Under the pieces are notes generated by a model, which made no database searches, was not told the origin of the DNA, and saw nothing but the letters and a program-made list of their open reading frames with translations. This document shows, one piece after another, positions 7,773 through 15,654 of a DNA stretch of 64,000 bases. The stretch comes from Saccharothrix obliqua (GTDB lineage: Bacteria; Actinomycetota; Actinomycetes; Mycobacteriales; Pseudonocardiaceae): NCBI RefSeq assembly GCF_019375475.1, contig NZ_JAHXGQ010000004.1, positions 1 to 64,000 of the forward strand, read 5' to 3'. Both the position numbers and the translations under genes were made by a program. Positions within the stretch are counted from its first letter, which is position 1, and each line of letters starts with the position of its first letter.

Positions 7773-8744
7773 GTGTCGCATCCCCTCACCCGCGTGTTGA
7801 CGCTGCTGGAACTCCTCCAGTCGCACGCCACGCTCACCGGAGCCGAACTGGCCGACCGCCTCGGCACCGATGTCCGCACCGTGCGCCGGTACACCGCTCA
7901 CCTGCGGGACCTCGGCATCCCCGTGGAGGCGGAACGCGGTCGCTACGGTGGCTATCGACTGGCTCGCGGATACCGAATGCCCCCGCTGGTCCTCACCAAC
8001 GACGAGGCACTCGCCGTCGTCCTGGGCCTGGTCGCCGCGGAACGAGTCGGGATGGGCACCACGGTGGCCACCGCGGGTGCCCTGGCGAAGATCGAGAGGG
8101 TGCTGCCGCAAGCGCTGCGCGAACCGCTCGCCGCCGTCCGCGAGTCCCTCGCGTTCACCGCCAACGCCGTGATCGGGCAGGCACCGGGCACCGGCATCCT
8201 GCTCGCCCTGGCCCGAGCCACCCTCAGCCGCACGACGGTCGGCATCAGCTACCAGTCGTGGCGCCGGCAGGGCACCGAACGCGATGTCGACCCCTACGGT
8301 GTGGTCTTCCACAGCGGCCGGTGGTACCTCGTGGGCCACGACCACCTCCGAGGCGCCCCGCGAACCTTCCGCGTCGACCGCGTCGAATCCGTCACCCCCC
8401 GGGCCCGCGACTTCACGGTCCCCGAGAACTTCGACGTCGTCGCCCACCTCACCGCGGCCCTGGCGCAGGTCCCTTACCGCTGGCAGGTGGAGGTGACCAT
8501 CCACGGACCCATCGACGAGATCGCCCGCCGACTGCCCCGCTCGGTGGCCACCCTCACCGCCGACAGCACGGGCGTCCTCATGCGCGCCCGGGCGGAACGC
8601 CTGGACGGCATGGCCCACCTGCTGGCCTCCTTGCAATGGCCCTTCACCATCCACCACCCCACCGAGTTGAGGCACGCGCTCAAGGCGTTGGCCGACCGGC
8701 TCGCGGCAGCCGCGGAACGAGAACCGGCAGAACGAAGCCCATAA
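7773..8744 (+). CDS. WYL-domain transcriptional regulator
   Basis: A 323-residue protein from GTG 7773. It has an N-terminal HTH (TRVLTLLELLQSHATLTGAE, then TDVRTVRRYTAHLRDLGIPV), a YGGYRLARGYRMPPLVLT linker, a WYL domain (GRWYLVGHDHLRGAPRTFRV) and a C-terminal WCX region ending in a basic/acidic tail. It is paralogous in plan to the regulator at 4375-5316, but the proteins are clearly different. It is divergent from the alpha/beta hydrolase and so its likely regulator. Confidence 0.9.
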   Translation: MSHPLTRVLTLLELLQSHATLTGAELADRLGTDVRTVRRYTAHLRDLGIPVEAERGRYGGYRLARGYRMPPLVLTNDEALAVVLGLVAAERVGMGTTVATAGALAKIERVLPQALREPLAAVRESLAFTANAVIGQAPGTGILLALARATLSRTTVGISYQSWRRQGTERDVDPYGVVFHSGRWYLVGHDHLRGAPRTFRVDRVESVTPRARDFTVPENFDVVAHLTAALAQVPYRWQVEVTIHGPIDEIARRLPRSVATLTADSTGVLMRARAERLDGMAHLLASLQWPFTIHHPTELRHALKALADRLAAAAEREPAERSP

Positions 8745-9147
8745 CCCGACGCTCCCGGTGTTACCGCCCGCCCCGCAAACACGTGAGACGGCGCCGACTT
8801 GGTGTGCCGACATGCGCAGTGCGGTGAAGAATGATCGCGGTCCGGGGCCACCGCGGTGCGGAGTCGATTACCGCTCAAGTTGGCCCGGAACGGCAAAAAA
8901 GCGGGTTCGCGGACCAGTGCGGCTTCATTCATTCAGCCGATCGCGGGCACGCCTGGCCGGCCCTACGCTGAGCGACGTACGGCGGCCGGCCCACCCGGTG
9001 GTCGGCCCGAATTTCCCCCCACCCATTCCCGCGAATCGACGCGTTCACCCGCTGCGTCGTTAATTCGCGCGGTCCGGCGCGCACCGGAGCGGGCTTTTCC
9101 CGGCCCGCGCGGCAAAGGGCCGGAAAACGGTCGAACGGAGAGGAACA
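8745..9147. other. 403-base intergenic region
   Basis: No gene seen. It separates the WYL gene from the secreted orphan at 9148. Nearest the start there is a purine-rich ribosome site (GGAGAGGAA). The middle (8880-8950) contains an A-run and repeated CATT, the least GC-rich part and a candidate promoter zone, but no clear -35/-10 pair. Confidence 0.5.
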
Positions 9148-9687
9148 GTGATGAGGCACTTGCGGAAAACGCTGGCCGCGGTCGGCGCCGTGGTGGTGGT
9201 CGCGACCACGGCGGTGGTCGTCCAGGGCGGTGTCGGGGCGGCGGAGCCCGAGGTCCAGGCCGACCAGGCGGTCGCCCACCTGCACGCCCAGGTGGACCTG
9301 CCCGCCGGGGTCTGGACCAGCACCCCGCTGGTGGTCACGCTGCCCTGGGCCGGCACCTACGAGATCGACGCCGACGTGCGCGGCCGGCTGTCCGGCGTCC
9401 CGTCGTTCAACTCCTACATCACGGCCCGGCTGTGGAACGACACGACCAACAGCGCCGTGCCGGAGAGCGAGCGGCTGGTCAACCAGATCATCGACCGCAA
9501 CGCGGGCGCCGCCGGCACGGGCAGCAACCACACCGCGCCGATCAGCGAGGTGGTCCGGGTCGACGGGCCGACCACGATCCGGTTGCAGGCCATCCGGGTC
9601 GACGCGGAGGGCGCGGCGACCATCGCGCAGATCTACTCCGACGCCGCCGGCTACACCTCGTTGCGCTTCGACCGCGTCGGACCCTGA
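9148..9687 (+). CDS. Secreted protein of unknown function, beta-rich
   Basis: A 179-residue protein. The GTG at 9148 is followed at once by ATG 9151; both are served by GGAGAGGAA. The N-terminus is a signal peptide (RHLRK, then a long hydrophobic stretch to VGAAEPEV). The rest is rich in Val/Thr with alternating pattern (WTSTPLVVTLPWAGTYEIDA, YITARLWND, TTIRLQAIRV), suggesting a beta-sandwich similar to C1q/TNF-like or carbohydrate-binding folds. No cysteines or catalytic motif stand out. It is monocistronic and closed by a strong terminator. Confidence 0.75.
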   Translation: MMRHLRKTLAAVGAVVVVATTAVVVQGGVGAAEPEVQADQAVAHLHAQVDLPAGVWTSTPLVVTLPWAGTYEIDADVRGRLSGVPSFNSYITARLWNDTTNSAVPESERLVNQIIDRNAGAAGTGSNHTAPISEVVRVDGPTTIRLQAIRVDAEGAATIAQIYSDAAGYTSLRFDRVGP

Positions 9688-9691
9688 CACA

Positions 9692-9727
9692 CCGGTCCCG
9701 CCCCGGCGCTCGCGGGGGCGGGACCGG
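9692..9727 (+). terminator. Terminator hairpin
   Basis: CCGGTCCCGCCCC pairs perfectly with GGGGCGGGACCGG across a 10-base loop, starting 5 bases after the stop of the secreted orphan. Confidence 0.8.
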
Positions 9728-9925
9728 GTTGCTCCACCGGCCGCGGGCCGGTTAGGGTTCGCGCCGTGACTGCCGGGTCGGCCATGGGCCACTACCGAGA
9801 CGGGCACCCGGCTCAGGTTTGAGCAGCGGGCGGGCCAGGGCCCCGCCGCACCTCCTCCGGACACCGCGCCGCACGCGGACGGTTTCGCCCCAGACACCGG
9901 ATCCGGAGAGGACCGCACTTCTTCC

Positions 9926-10741
9926 ATGGCGCTCGACTTCAACCAGCAGGTGATCGAGGAGTTCCGCGCGAACCGCGGCCGGGTGGGCGGCTGGTTCGCC
10001 GACGCGCGGCTGATCCTGCTCACCACCACCGGGGCGCGGTCCGGCCACCCGCGCACCACGCCCCTGGCCTACCTGCCCGACGGCGACCGCATCCTGGTGA
10101 TCGGCTCGGCGGGCGGCGCGGACCGGCACCCCGCCTGGTACCACAACCTGGTCGCGAACCCGCGCGTCACGGTCGAGGACGGGGTCTTCACCTACGAGGC
10201 CGCGGCGACCGTGCTGACCGGCGCGGAACGCGACGAGCTGTTCGCCCGCGCCGTCGAGGCCGACGCCGGGTGGGGCGAGTACCAGGCCAAGACCCGCCGG
10301 GTGATCCCCGTGGTGGCGCTGGCGCAGATCGCGCCCGGTCCGCCGAACGCGGGGTCGATGGGCGAGGGGCTGCGCGTGGTGCACGACGCGTTCCGCCGCG
10401 AGCTGTCGATCATCCGCCGGGAGGCGGCGGCGTCCGGGCCCCGGCTGGGCGCGCAGCTGCGGGTCAACTGCCTGACCTTCTGCCAGGGCATGGAGTTCCA
10501 CCACCGGGTCGAGGACGACCACATGTTCCCGGCGCTCCACGACCGCCACCCCGGGCTGGACGACGTGTTCGCCCGGCTGCGCGAGGAGCACGAGCGGATC
10601 GCCGTGCTGCTCGCGCGGCTGCGGGAAGTCCTCGCGGACGGCGGCGCGGACGTGGTGTCCCGGGTGGACGACTTGGTCGCCGAACTGGCGGCACACCTGA
10701 CGTACGAGGAGGAGCAGCTGATCCCGCTCCTGGACGCGTGA
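9926..10741 (+). CDS. Fusion of deazaflavin (F420)-dependent nitroreductase/quinone reductase and hemerythrin domain
   Basis: A 271-residue two-domain protein. Residues about 1-130 are a Ddn-type F420H2-dependent reductase (LTTTGARSGHPRTTPLAYL, DRHPAWYHNLVANPRVTVE), the split-barrel family that reduces quinones and nitro compounds. Residues about 145-271 are an HHE/hemerythrin four-helix bundle with histidine/glutamate iron ligands spread over VVHDAFRRE, GMEFHHRVEDDHMFP, EEHERIAVLL and HLTYEEEQL. The fusion suggests an O2- or redox-responsive di-iron site coupled to an F420-dependent reductase. Its stop overlaps the next gene's GTG by 3 bases, so the two are coupled. Confidence 0.9.
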   Translation: MALDFNQQVIEEFRANRGRVGGWFADARLILLTTTGARSGHPRTTPLAYLPDGDRILVIGSAGGADRHPAWYHNLVANPRVTVEDGVFTYEAAATVLTGAERDELFARAVEADAGWGEYQAKTRRVIPVVALAQIAPGPPNAGSMGEGLRVVHDAFRRELSIIRREAAASGPRLGAQLRVNCLTFCQGMEFHHRVEDDHMFPALHDRHPGLDDVFARLREEHERIAVLLARLREVLADGGADVVSRVDDLVAELAAHLTYEEEQLIPLLDA

Positions 10742-11199
10742 GCGCGGTGGACATCGTGGAACTGGACCTCTCCGACGACGCCGTGGCGCGTGCCGTGCAC
10801 CGGATCGGGCTGCGCTCGTACGCGGTGGAGGCGGAGCTGATCGGCTCGACCGCCATCCCCGCGCTGCGCGAGACGGTGCACGGGATGCGCGCCCGGCCGC
10901 TGCGGTGGCTGGGCGCGCACGTCGACGGCGTGCTCGCCGGGTTCGTCGCGTGGGCGCGGGTGGACGGGGTGCTGGACATCGACCGGCTGTGCGTCGACCC
11001 GGACCGGTTCCGGCGCGGTGTCGGCCGGCGGCTGGTCGCGGCCGTGCTCGCGCTGGGCGGTCCGGCGGCGGTGGCCACGGGTGCGGCCAACGCGCCCGCG
11101 ATCGCGCTCTACGAGGGGCTGGGTTTCCGGCTCGCGCGCGTGTTCGAGCCCGAGCCGGGGCTGCCGGTGGCCGAGTTCACCCGGCCGGGAACGACGTGA
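10738..11199 (+). CDS. GNAT-family N-acetyltransferase
   Basis: A 153-residue protein starting at GTG 10738, which overlaps the upstream stop (GTGA). It has a GNAT core: WLGAHVDGVLAGFVAWARV (strand), LDIDRLCVDPDRFRRGVGRRLV (motif A, acetyl-CoA pyrophosphate loop RRGVGR) and ATGAANAPAIALYEGLGF (motif B). The acceptor is unknown. The overlap implies co-translation with the Ddn-hemerythrin fusion. Confidence 0.88.
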   Translation: MSAVDIVELDLSDDAVARAVHRIGLRSYAVEAELIGSTAIPALRETVHGMRARPLRWLGAHVDGVLAGFVAWARVDGVLDIDRLCVDPDRFRRGVGRRLVAAVLALGGPAAVATGAANAPAIALYEGLGFRLARVFEPEPGLPVAEFTRPGTT

Positions 11200-11540
11200 G
11201 CAGGGGCCGGAACCCGGCGGCCAACCGGTCGCCGCGCGGCACGTCGGGCGCGGGCGGTGCGGTGAACAGGTCGTGGTCGGCGCGCGGGAAGTCGTCCGCG
11301 CCGCCGAACAGGGCCGGCAGCGGCACGCCGAGCCGCGGTAGTCGCCCGGCCGGGTCGACGTCCATGTCGCGGCGGACGAAGTCCACCCGTTCCGGCAGGT
11401 CGTAGACCAGGGACACCAAGCGGGTACCAGGGGCGGTCGCGGAACCGCTCCTGGCTCCAGCCGACCAGGCCGACCCGTGCGGGGTCGACGCCGGGCCACG
11501 CGCGCAGCACCTCGACGGCGTCTTCTTCGGTCCACACCGG
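11177..11540 (-). pseudogene. Decayed alpha/beta hydrolase fragment
   Basis: Two minus-strand frames together resemble the C-terminal two-thirds of a dienelactone-hydrolase-like peptidase/esterase. The upstream piece reads VWTEEDAVEVLRAWPGVDPA then VGLVGWSQ, a nucleophile elbow. After a break near 11420-11450 another frame continues with SLVYDLPERVDFVRRDMDVD and PLPALFGGADDFPRADHDLF, the usual acid region. The N-terminus is missing and the elbow lacks its final glycines, so the gene is frameshifted and truncated. It overlaps the end of the GNAT gene on the opposite strand. Confidence 0.65.
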
Positions 11541-11597
11541 ACGAACCGCGGCCGATCGAGGACAGTAGTGGTCCTGGATCGTGGTTAGCGTGGCCCC

Positions 11598-12725
11598 GTG
11601 ACCGAGACTCGATCAACTCGCCCCGACGCCCCGTCGACCGGGGGCGTCGTGGCGCGCCGGCTGGCCCGGCACGGTTTGACCACGCCCGGCGCGTCCATCG
11701 TGGACGTGGTGCGCGCGATGTGCGGCGCCCACGCGCAGGTGATGTCGGCGGCGGAGCTGTCGATCGGGCTGCGGGTGCCGGGCGCGACGCGGCAGGCGGT
11801 GCGCGACGCGCTGTGGGTGGACCGGTCGCTGGTGAAGACCCGCGGTCCGCGCGGCACGGTGCACCTGCTGCCCGCGGCGGACCTGCCGGTGTGGCTGGGC
11901 GCGCAGCAGTCCCTGATCACGCCGGCCTCGTGGCTGACCGCCGAGCAGACCGACCTGGTGGTGGCGGCGATCGCGGACGCCCTGGCGGACGCCGAGCTGA
12001 CGGTGGACGAGCTGACCGAGCAGGTCGTGGCGCGGACCGGGCCGTGGGCGGGCGACCGGGTGAAGGAGGCGTTCGGCGACAAGTGGCCGCGCTGGACGGA
12101 CGCCCTGGTGACGGCGACCTACCGGGGTGCGATGTGCTTCGCGCCCAACAAGGGCCGCAAGGCCGCGTACACCAGTCCGGCCCGGTGGCTGCCGGGCGTC
12201 GTGCCCGACCCGGACGGCCCGGTCCGGCTGCTGCACCGGTACCTGCGCTCGTACGGGCCGGCGACGCCCGCCCACTTCGCGCGGTGGCTGGGTGCGGCGA
12301 AGTCGTGGGCGGACGGGGTGTTCGCGCGGGCCGACGTGGTGGCGGTGGCCGGCGGGCACGTGGTGCGCGGCGACGACGCGTGGCCGGCCGACCCGCCGCG
12401 CGGCGTGCTGCTGCTGCCGTACTTCGACGCCTTCGTGGTGGGCAGCCACCCGCGTGAGGACCTGTTCCCCGGTGTCGCCCGGCACCGGGCGCTGGCGGGC
12501 GGCCAGGCGGGCAACTACCCGGTGCTGCTGGTGGACGGCGTGGTGGCCGGGGTGTGGCACCAGCGGCGGTCGGGTCGGCGGCTGGTGGTGACCGTCGAGG
12601 TGTTCGGGTCGCTGCCGGCGTCCCGGCGGGGCGAGCTGGAGGAGCAGGTGGAGCGCGTCGCGGGGTTCCTGGAGGCGCGGGCCGAACTGGTGCTCGGGCC
12701 GGTGACGGCGGGACCCCACGCCTGA
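11598..12725 (+). CDS. Winged-helix DNA-binding protein, AlkZ-like (HTH_42/YcaQ family)
   Basis: A 375-residue protein from GTG 11598. It matches the AlkZ/YcaQ winged-helix family across its length: RRLARHGLTTP, the CGAHAQVMSAAEL segment, VKTRGPRGTVHLLPAADLPV, the middle RYLRSYGPATPAHFARWLG and LLLPYFDAFVVG near the end. In AlkZ, which unhooks DNA crosslinks, the catalytic motif is Q-x-Q; here the aligned residues are H45-A-Q47, the H-x-Q variant. I infer a DNA glycosylase-like or DNA-binding role; activity is unproven. It stands alone, 26 bases upstream of a PadR gene. Confidence 0.8.
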   Translation: MTETRSTRPDAPSTGGVVARRLARHGLTTPGASIVDVVRAMCGAHAQVMSAAELSIGLRVPGATRQAVRDALWVDRSLVKTRGPRGTVHLLPAADLPVWLGAQQSLITPASWLTAEQTDLVVAAIADALADAELTVDELTEQVVARTGPWAGDRVKEAFGDKWPRWTDALVTATYRGAMCFAPNKGRKAAYTSPARWLPGVVPDPDGPVRLLHRYLRSYGPATPAHFARWLGAAKSWADGVFARADVVAVAGGHVVRGDDAWPADPPRGVLLLPYFDAFVVGSHPREDLFPGVARHRALAGGQAGNYPVLLVDGVVAGVWHQRRSGRRLVVTVEVFGSLPASRRGELEEQVERVAGFLEARAELVLGPVTAGPHA

Positions 12726-12751
12726 CGGTATTCCAGTGCTAGGATAGTCGG

Positions 12752-13294
12752 GTGGACCTCACGCCCGCCGAACTCACCCTGCTCGGTCTGCTCGTGGAGC
12801 GCCCCCGGCACGGCTACGACCTGGAGGAGGTCATCGGCGCGCGCGGGATGCGGGAGTGGACCGAGATCGGCTTCAGCTCGATCTACTACCTGCTGGGCAA
12901 ACTCCGCGACCGGGGGTTGATCGGCGAGGTCGGGCGCGACCCGGGTCGGCGGAGCACGGCACGCAAGGTGTACGCCGCCACCGACGAGGGCAGGCGCGCG
13001 TGCGCGGAGGCCGCCGAGGCGGCCATCGCCGAACCACGCCCGCTGTTCCCGCCGCTGCTGGTGGGGCTCGCCAACCAGCCCGCCGTGCCGGCCGACCGGC
13101 TGCGGGCGGCGCTCGACCGGCGGGCCGCGGCGCTCGCCGCGCGCCGCGAGGAGGTGCGGCGGGCCGGCGAACGGGCCGGGGCGCCGCCGTTCGTCCGCGC
13201 GATCTTCGACTACTCGCTCGCCCAGATCGCCGCCGAGCAGGCGTGGCTCGACGCGTACCGGGCGTCGCTCGAACCGGCAGGAGAACGACCGTGA
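12752..13294 (+). CDS. PadR-family transcriptional regulator
   Basis: A 180-residue protein with the PadR winged helix (LTPAELTLLGLLVERPRHGY, FSSIYYLLGKLRDRGLIG, YAATDEGR) and a long C-terminal helical dimerisation region. The GTG start lies directly after a -10-like TAGGAT (about 12742-12747), so the transcript may have a very short leader. The segment TATTCC-agtgcta-GGATAG just upstream is an imperfect dyad and a possible autoregulatory operator. Its stop overlaps the start of the GyrI-like gene, so PadR and that protein form one unit. Confidence 0.9.
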   Translation: MDLTPAELTLLGLLVERPRHGYDLEEVIGARGMREWTEIGFSSIYYLLGKLRDRGLIGEVGRDPGRRSTARKVYAATDEGRRACAEAAEAAIAEPRPLFPPLLVGLANQPAVPADRLRAALDRRAAALAARREEVRRAGERAGAPPFVRAIFDYSLAQIAAEQAWLDAYRASLEPAGERP

Positions 13295-13956
13295 CCCCGT
13301 ACGACGTCAAGCGGGAGCTGAAGGCGCTGTACGCGCCGAAGAACACCGCGTGGGCGCTGGTGGACGTGCCCGAGCAGGCTTTCCTCGCGGTCGACGGCGC
13401 GGGCGACCCGAACACCGCGCCCGCCTACGCGCGTGCCGTGGAGGCGCTGTACGCGGTGGCCTACACGCTGAAGTTCGCGGGCAAGCGCGACGGCCGGGAT
13501 TTCGTGGTCGGCCCGCTGGAGGGGCTGTGGTGGGCCGCCGACGCGTCGGTGTTCACCGCGCGTGCCAAGGACTCCTGGCAGTGGACCATGCTCGTGGTGC
13601 TGCCGGACTGGATCACGCCGGAGGCCGTCGAGGACGCCAAGCGGGCCGCGACGGCGAAGAAGGGGCTGCCCGGCATCGCCGACCTCCGCCGCCTGGTGCT
13701 GCACGAGGGGCCGGCCGCGCAGGCGTTGCACATCGGCTCCTACGACGACGAGGGGCCGCTGCTGGCCCAACTGCACGACGAGTGGCTGGCCGAGCACGAC
13801 CTGACCTTCGGCGGCGCGCACCACGAGGTGTACCTGAGCGATCCGCGCCGGACCGCGCCCGCGAAGCGGAGAACCGTGCTGCGCCAACCGGTCCGGCCGA
13901 TCCCCCGCGTGGTCAGCGCAACCGGCGCAGCAGCGCCGCCACCTCCTCCGGCGTGA
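13291..13956 (+). CDS. GyrI-like small-molecule-binding domain protein
   Basis: A 221-residue protein starting at GTG 13291, overlapping the PadR stop by 4 bases. It matches stand-alone GyrI-like proteins: DVKRELKALYAPKNTAWALV, AFLAVDGAGDPNTAPAYARA, YTLKFAGK, VGPLEGLWW, MLVVLPDWITPE and HIGSYDDEGPLLAQLHDEWL. The fold binds amphipathic small molecules and some members hydrolyse cyclopropanoid toxins. The pair with PadR suggests a xenobiotic-sensing module. The last ~15 residues (ending GAAAPPPPPA) run into the convergent aldolase gene by 44 bases and look like a non-conserved tail. Confidence 0.85.
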   Translation: MTPYDVKRELKALYAPKNTAWALVDVPEQAFLAVDGAGDPNTAPAYARAVEALYAVAYTLKFAGKRDGRDFVVGPLEGLWWAADASVFTARAKDSWQWTMLVVLPDWITPEAVEDAKRAATAKKGLPGIADLRRLVLHEGPAAQALHIGSYDDEGPLLAQLHDEWLAEHDLTFGGAHHEVYLSDPRRTAPAKRRTVLRQPVRPIPRVVSATGAAAPPPPPA

Positions 13957-14956
13957 ACTCCAGGGCGGCCACGCCCACCGACAGCTCCAGCGCGCTGCGG
14001 TCGGGGTCGCCGGTGGCACGCGCGTGCACGGGCAGCTCGATCCCGGTTTCCCGGAACAGCCGGAGGGACGCGGCCGACGCCACCTGCCGGGGCACCGGCA
14101 GCAGGACGTGGAAGATCGACGTCTGCGGCACCGCGGGCCGGGTGCGGGCGTAGCCGTCGGCGTTCACGGCGGCGGCGATGGCGCGGGCGTGGGCCAGGAA
14201 CTCGCCCATCCTGGGCAGCACCTCGTCCAGGCCGATGAGCCCGGCGACGGCCAACGGCCACGCGTCGCGCAGCGCGCCGCCGAGCCGGGTGCGCCACAGC
14301 GCGGCGAGGTCGATCGTCTCCCGGTCGCCCGCCAGGACCGCGCCCCGCACGCCCTCCAGTCCTTTGTAGAGGGACACGTAGACGGTGTCGAACAGGGCGG
14401 CGATCTCGGCGAGCGGGCGGTCGTAGTACGGCTGGGACTCCCACAGCCGCGCGCCGTCCATGTGCGTGGCCGCGCCGCGCTCGCGGGCCCACGACGTCTG
14501 CGCCACCAGGTCGTCCCACTCCGGCAGCAGGCCGCCGATGTCGCGTTGCGGCAGCTCCAGCAGCAACGCCGCCAACGGTTCGGTCACCCGGGCCAGGTCG
14601 TCCCGGGTGATCAGCTCGTGGTGGTCGCCGACCGGTCGGTGCAGCAGGTGGTGCACGGCCTGGTGCCCCTGCTCCTCCCACTGCGCCAGGTGCGTGTGCG
14701 GGTGGGCGGCGAACACGCGGCGGCCGGTGCGGTCCGCGTGCACCCGCAACGCGGTCTGCTGCGCCATCGTCCCGCTCGGGAAGAACAGGGCGGCGGGTTT
14801 GCCGAGCAGGTCCGCGATCCGCTGCTCCAGCTCCGCCACCGGGGCGTCCGGTCGCGTGCCGGGCGGCACGCGGTCGAGCATCCCGCGCAGCAACGCGTGG
14901 GGATCGCGGCGGAGCCGGGAGTGCAGGACGAGGGAGCGCCGGATCTCTGGTGCCAT
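13913..14956 (-). CDS. Threonine aldolase-like PLP enzyme (beta-eliminating lyase family)
   Basis: A 347-residue fold-type I PLP enzyme. Landmarks: FFPSGTMAQQTALRVHADRT (cofactor phosphate region), THMDGARLWES (Asp contacting the pyridine nitrogen) and VSLYKGLEGVRGAVLAG with the Schiff-base lysine. Low-specificity threonine aldolases cleave L-threonine or allo-threonine to glycine and acetaldehyde. Length and motif order fit well, though serine- or other beta-hydroxy-amino-acid lyases look alike. Its end overlaps the GyrI-like gene tail-to-tail; it diverges from the oxidase-fold gene at 15061. Confidence 0.85.
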   Translation of the reverse strand: MAPEIRRSLVLHSRLRRDPHALLRGMLDRVPPGTRPDAPVAELEQRIADLLGKPAALFFPSGTMAQQTALRVHADRTGRRVFAAHPHTHLAQWEEQGHQAVHHLLHRPVGDHHELITRDDLARVTEPLAALLLELPQRDIGGLLPEWDDLVAQTSWARERGAATHMDGARLWESQPYYDRPLAEIAALFDTVYVSLYKGLEGVRGAVLAGDRETIDLAALWRTRLGGALRDAWPLAVAGLIGLDEVLPRMGEFLAHARAIAAAVNADGYARTRPAVPQTSIFHVLLPVPRQVASAASLRLFRETGIELPVHARATGDPDRSALELSVGVAALEFTPEEVAALLRRLR

Positions 14957-15060
14957 GCGCGGAGTCTGGTGGCGGCGGCCCCGGCGGGCAACGGGTTTCC
15001 GGCGCCCGCGAGGTGGGACGACCCGTCCACATCGCGTCGTTCGCGGTGATACTGGCCGAC

Positions 15061-15651
15061 ATGGGCAAGGTCTACGAGCGGATCGACGACAGGTTGCGGG
15101 CGTTCATCGAGGCGCAGCCGGTGTTCTTCACGGCGACCGCGCCGCTGGCGGCGGACGGGCACGTGAACGTGTCGCCCAAGGGGCGTGCCGGGTCGTGGCG
15201 GGTGCTGGACGACCGGCGGGTGGCGTACCTGGACTTCGGCGGCAGCCACGCGGAGACGATCGCGCACCTGCGGGAGAACGGCCGGATCACGTTGATGTGG
15301 TGTGCTTTCGACGGCCCGCCGACGATCGTGCGGGTGCACGGCACGGGCGAGCCGGTGTTCCGGGACGACCCGCGGTTCGCCGAACTGGTGGCGGGTTTCG
15401 GCGACGCGGACGGGCCGGGGCTGCGTGCGGTGGTCGTGGTGACGGCGAAGCTGGTCAGCGACACGTGCGGGTTCGCGGTGCCGCTGATGGACTACCGGGA
15501 GGAGCGCACGGTGCACGCGGAGGTGTTCGGGCGCAAGACCGACGAGGAGTTCGCCGCGTACTGCGCGAAGAAGGACTACAACGGGCGCAGCATCGACGGC
15601 CTGCCCGCGTTGCCGCTGCCCCTGCCCGCGCGCCCGGGAACGCCCGGGTGA
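15061..15651 (+). CDS. Pyridoxamine 5'-phosphate oxidase-family FMN-binding protein
   Basis: A 196-residue split-barrel flavoprotein. Matching segments are RAFIEAQPVFFTATAPLAAD, GHVNVSPKGRAGSWRVLDDR, RVAYLDFGGSHAETIAHLRE and ITLMWCAFDGPPTIVRVHGT, the layout of pyridoxamine-phosphate-oxidase-like proteins that bind FMN or F420. ATG 15061 is chosen; the frame is open upstream, but homology starts at MGKVYERID. The substrate is unknown. It converges on the metallophosphoesterase gene, ending 3 bases from it. Confidence 0.87.
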   Translation: MGKVYERIDDRLRAFIEAQPVFFTATAPLAADGHVNVSPKGRAGSWRVLDDRRVAYLDFGGSHAETIAHLRENGRITLMWCAFDGPPTIVRVHGTGEPVFRDDPRFAELVAGFGDADGPGLRAVVVVTAKLVSDTCGFAVPLMDYREERTVHAEVFGRKTDEEFAAYCAKKDYNGRSIDGLPALPLPLPARPGTPG

Positions 15652-15654
15652 GCG

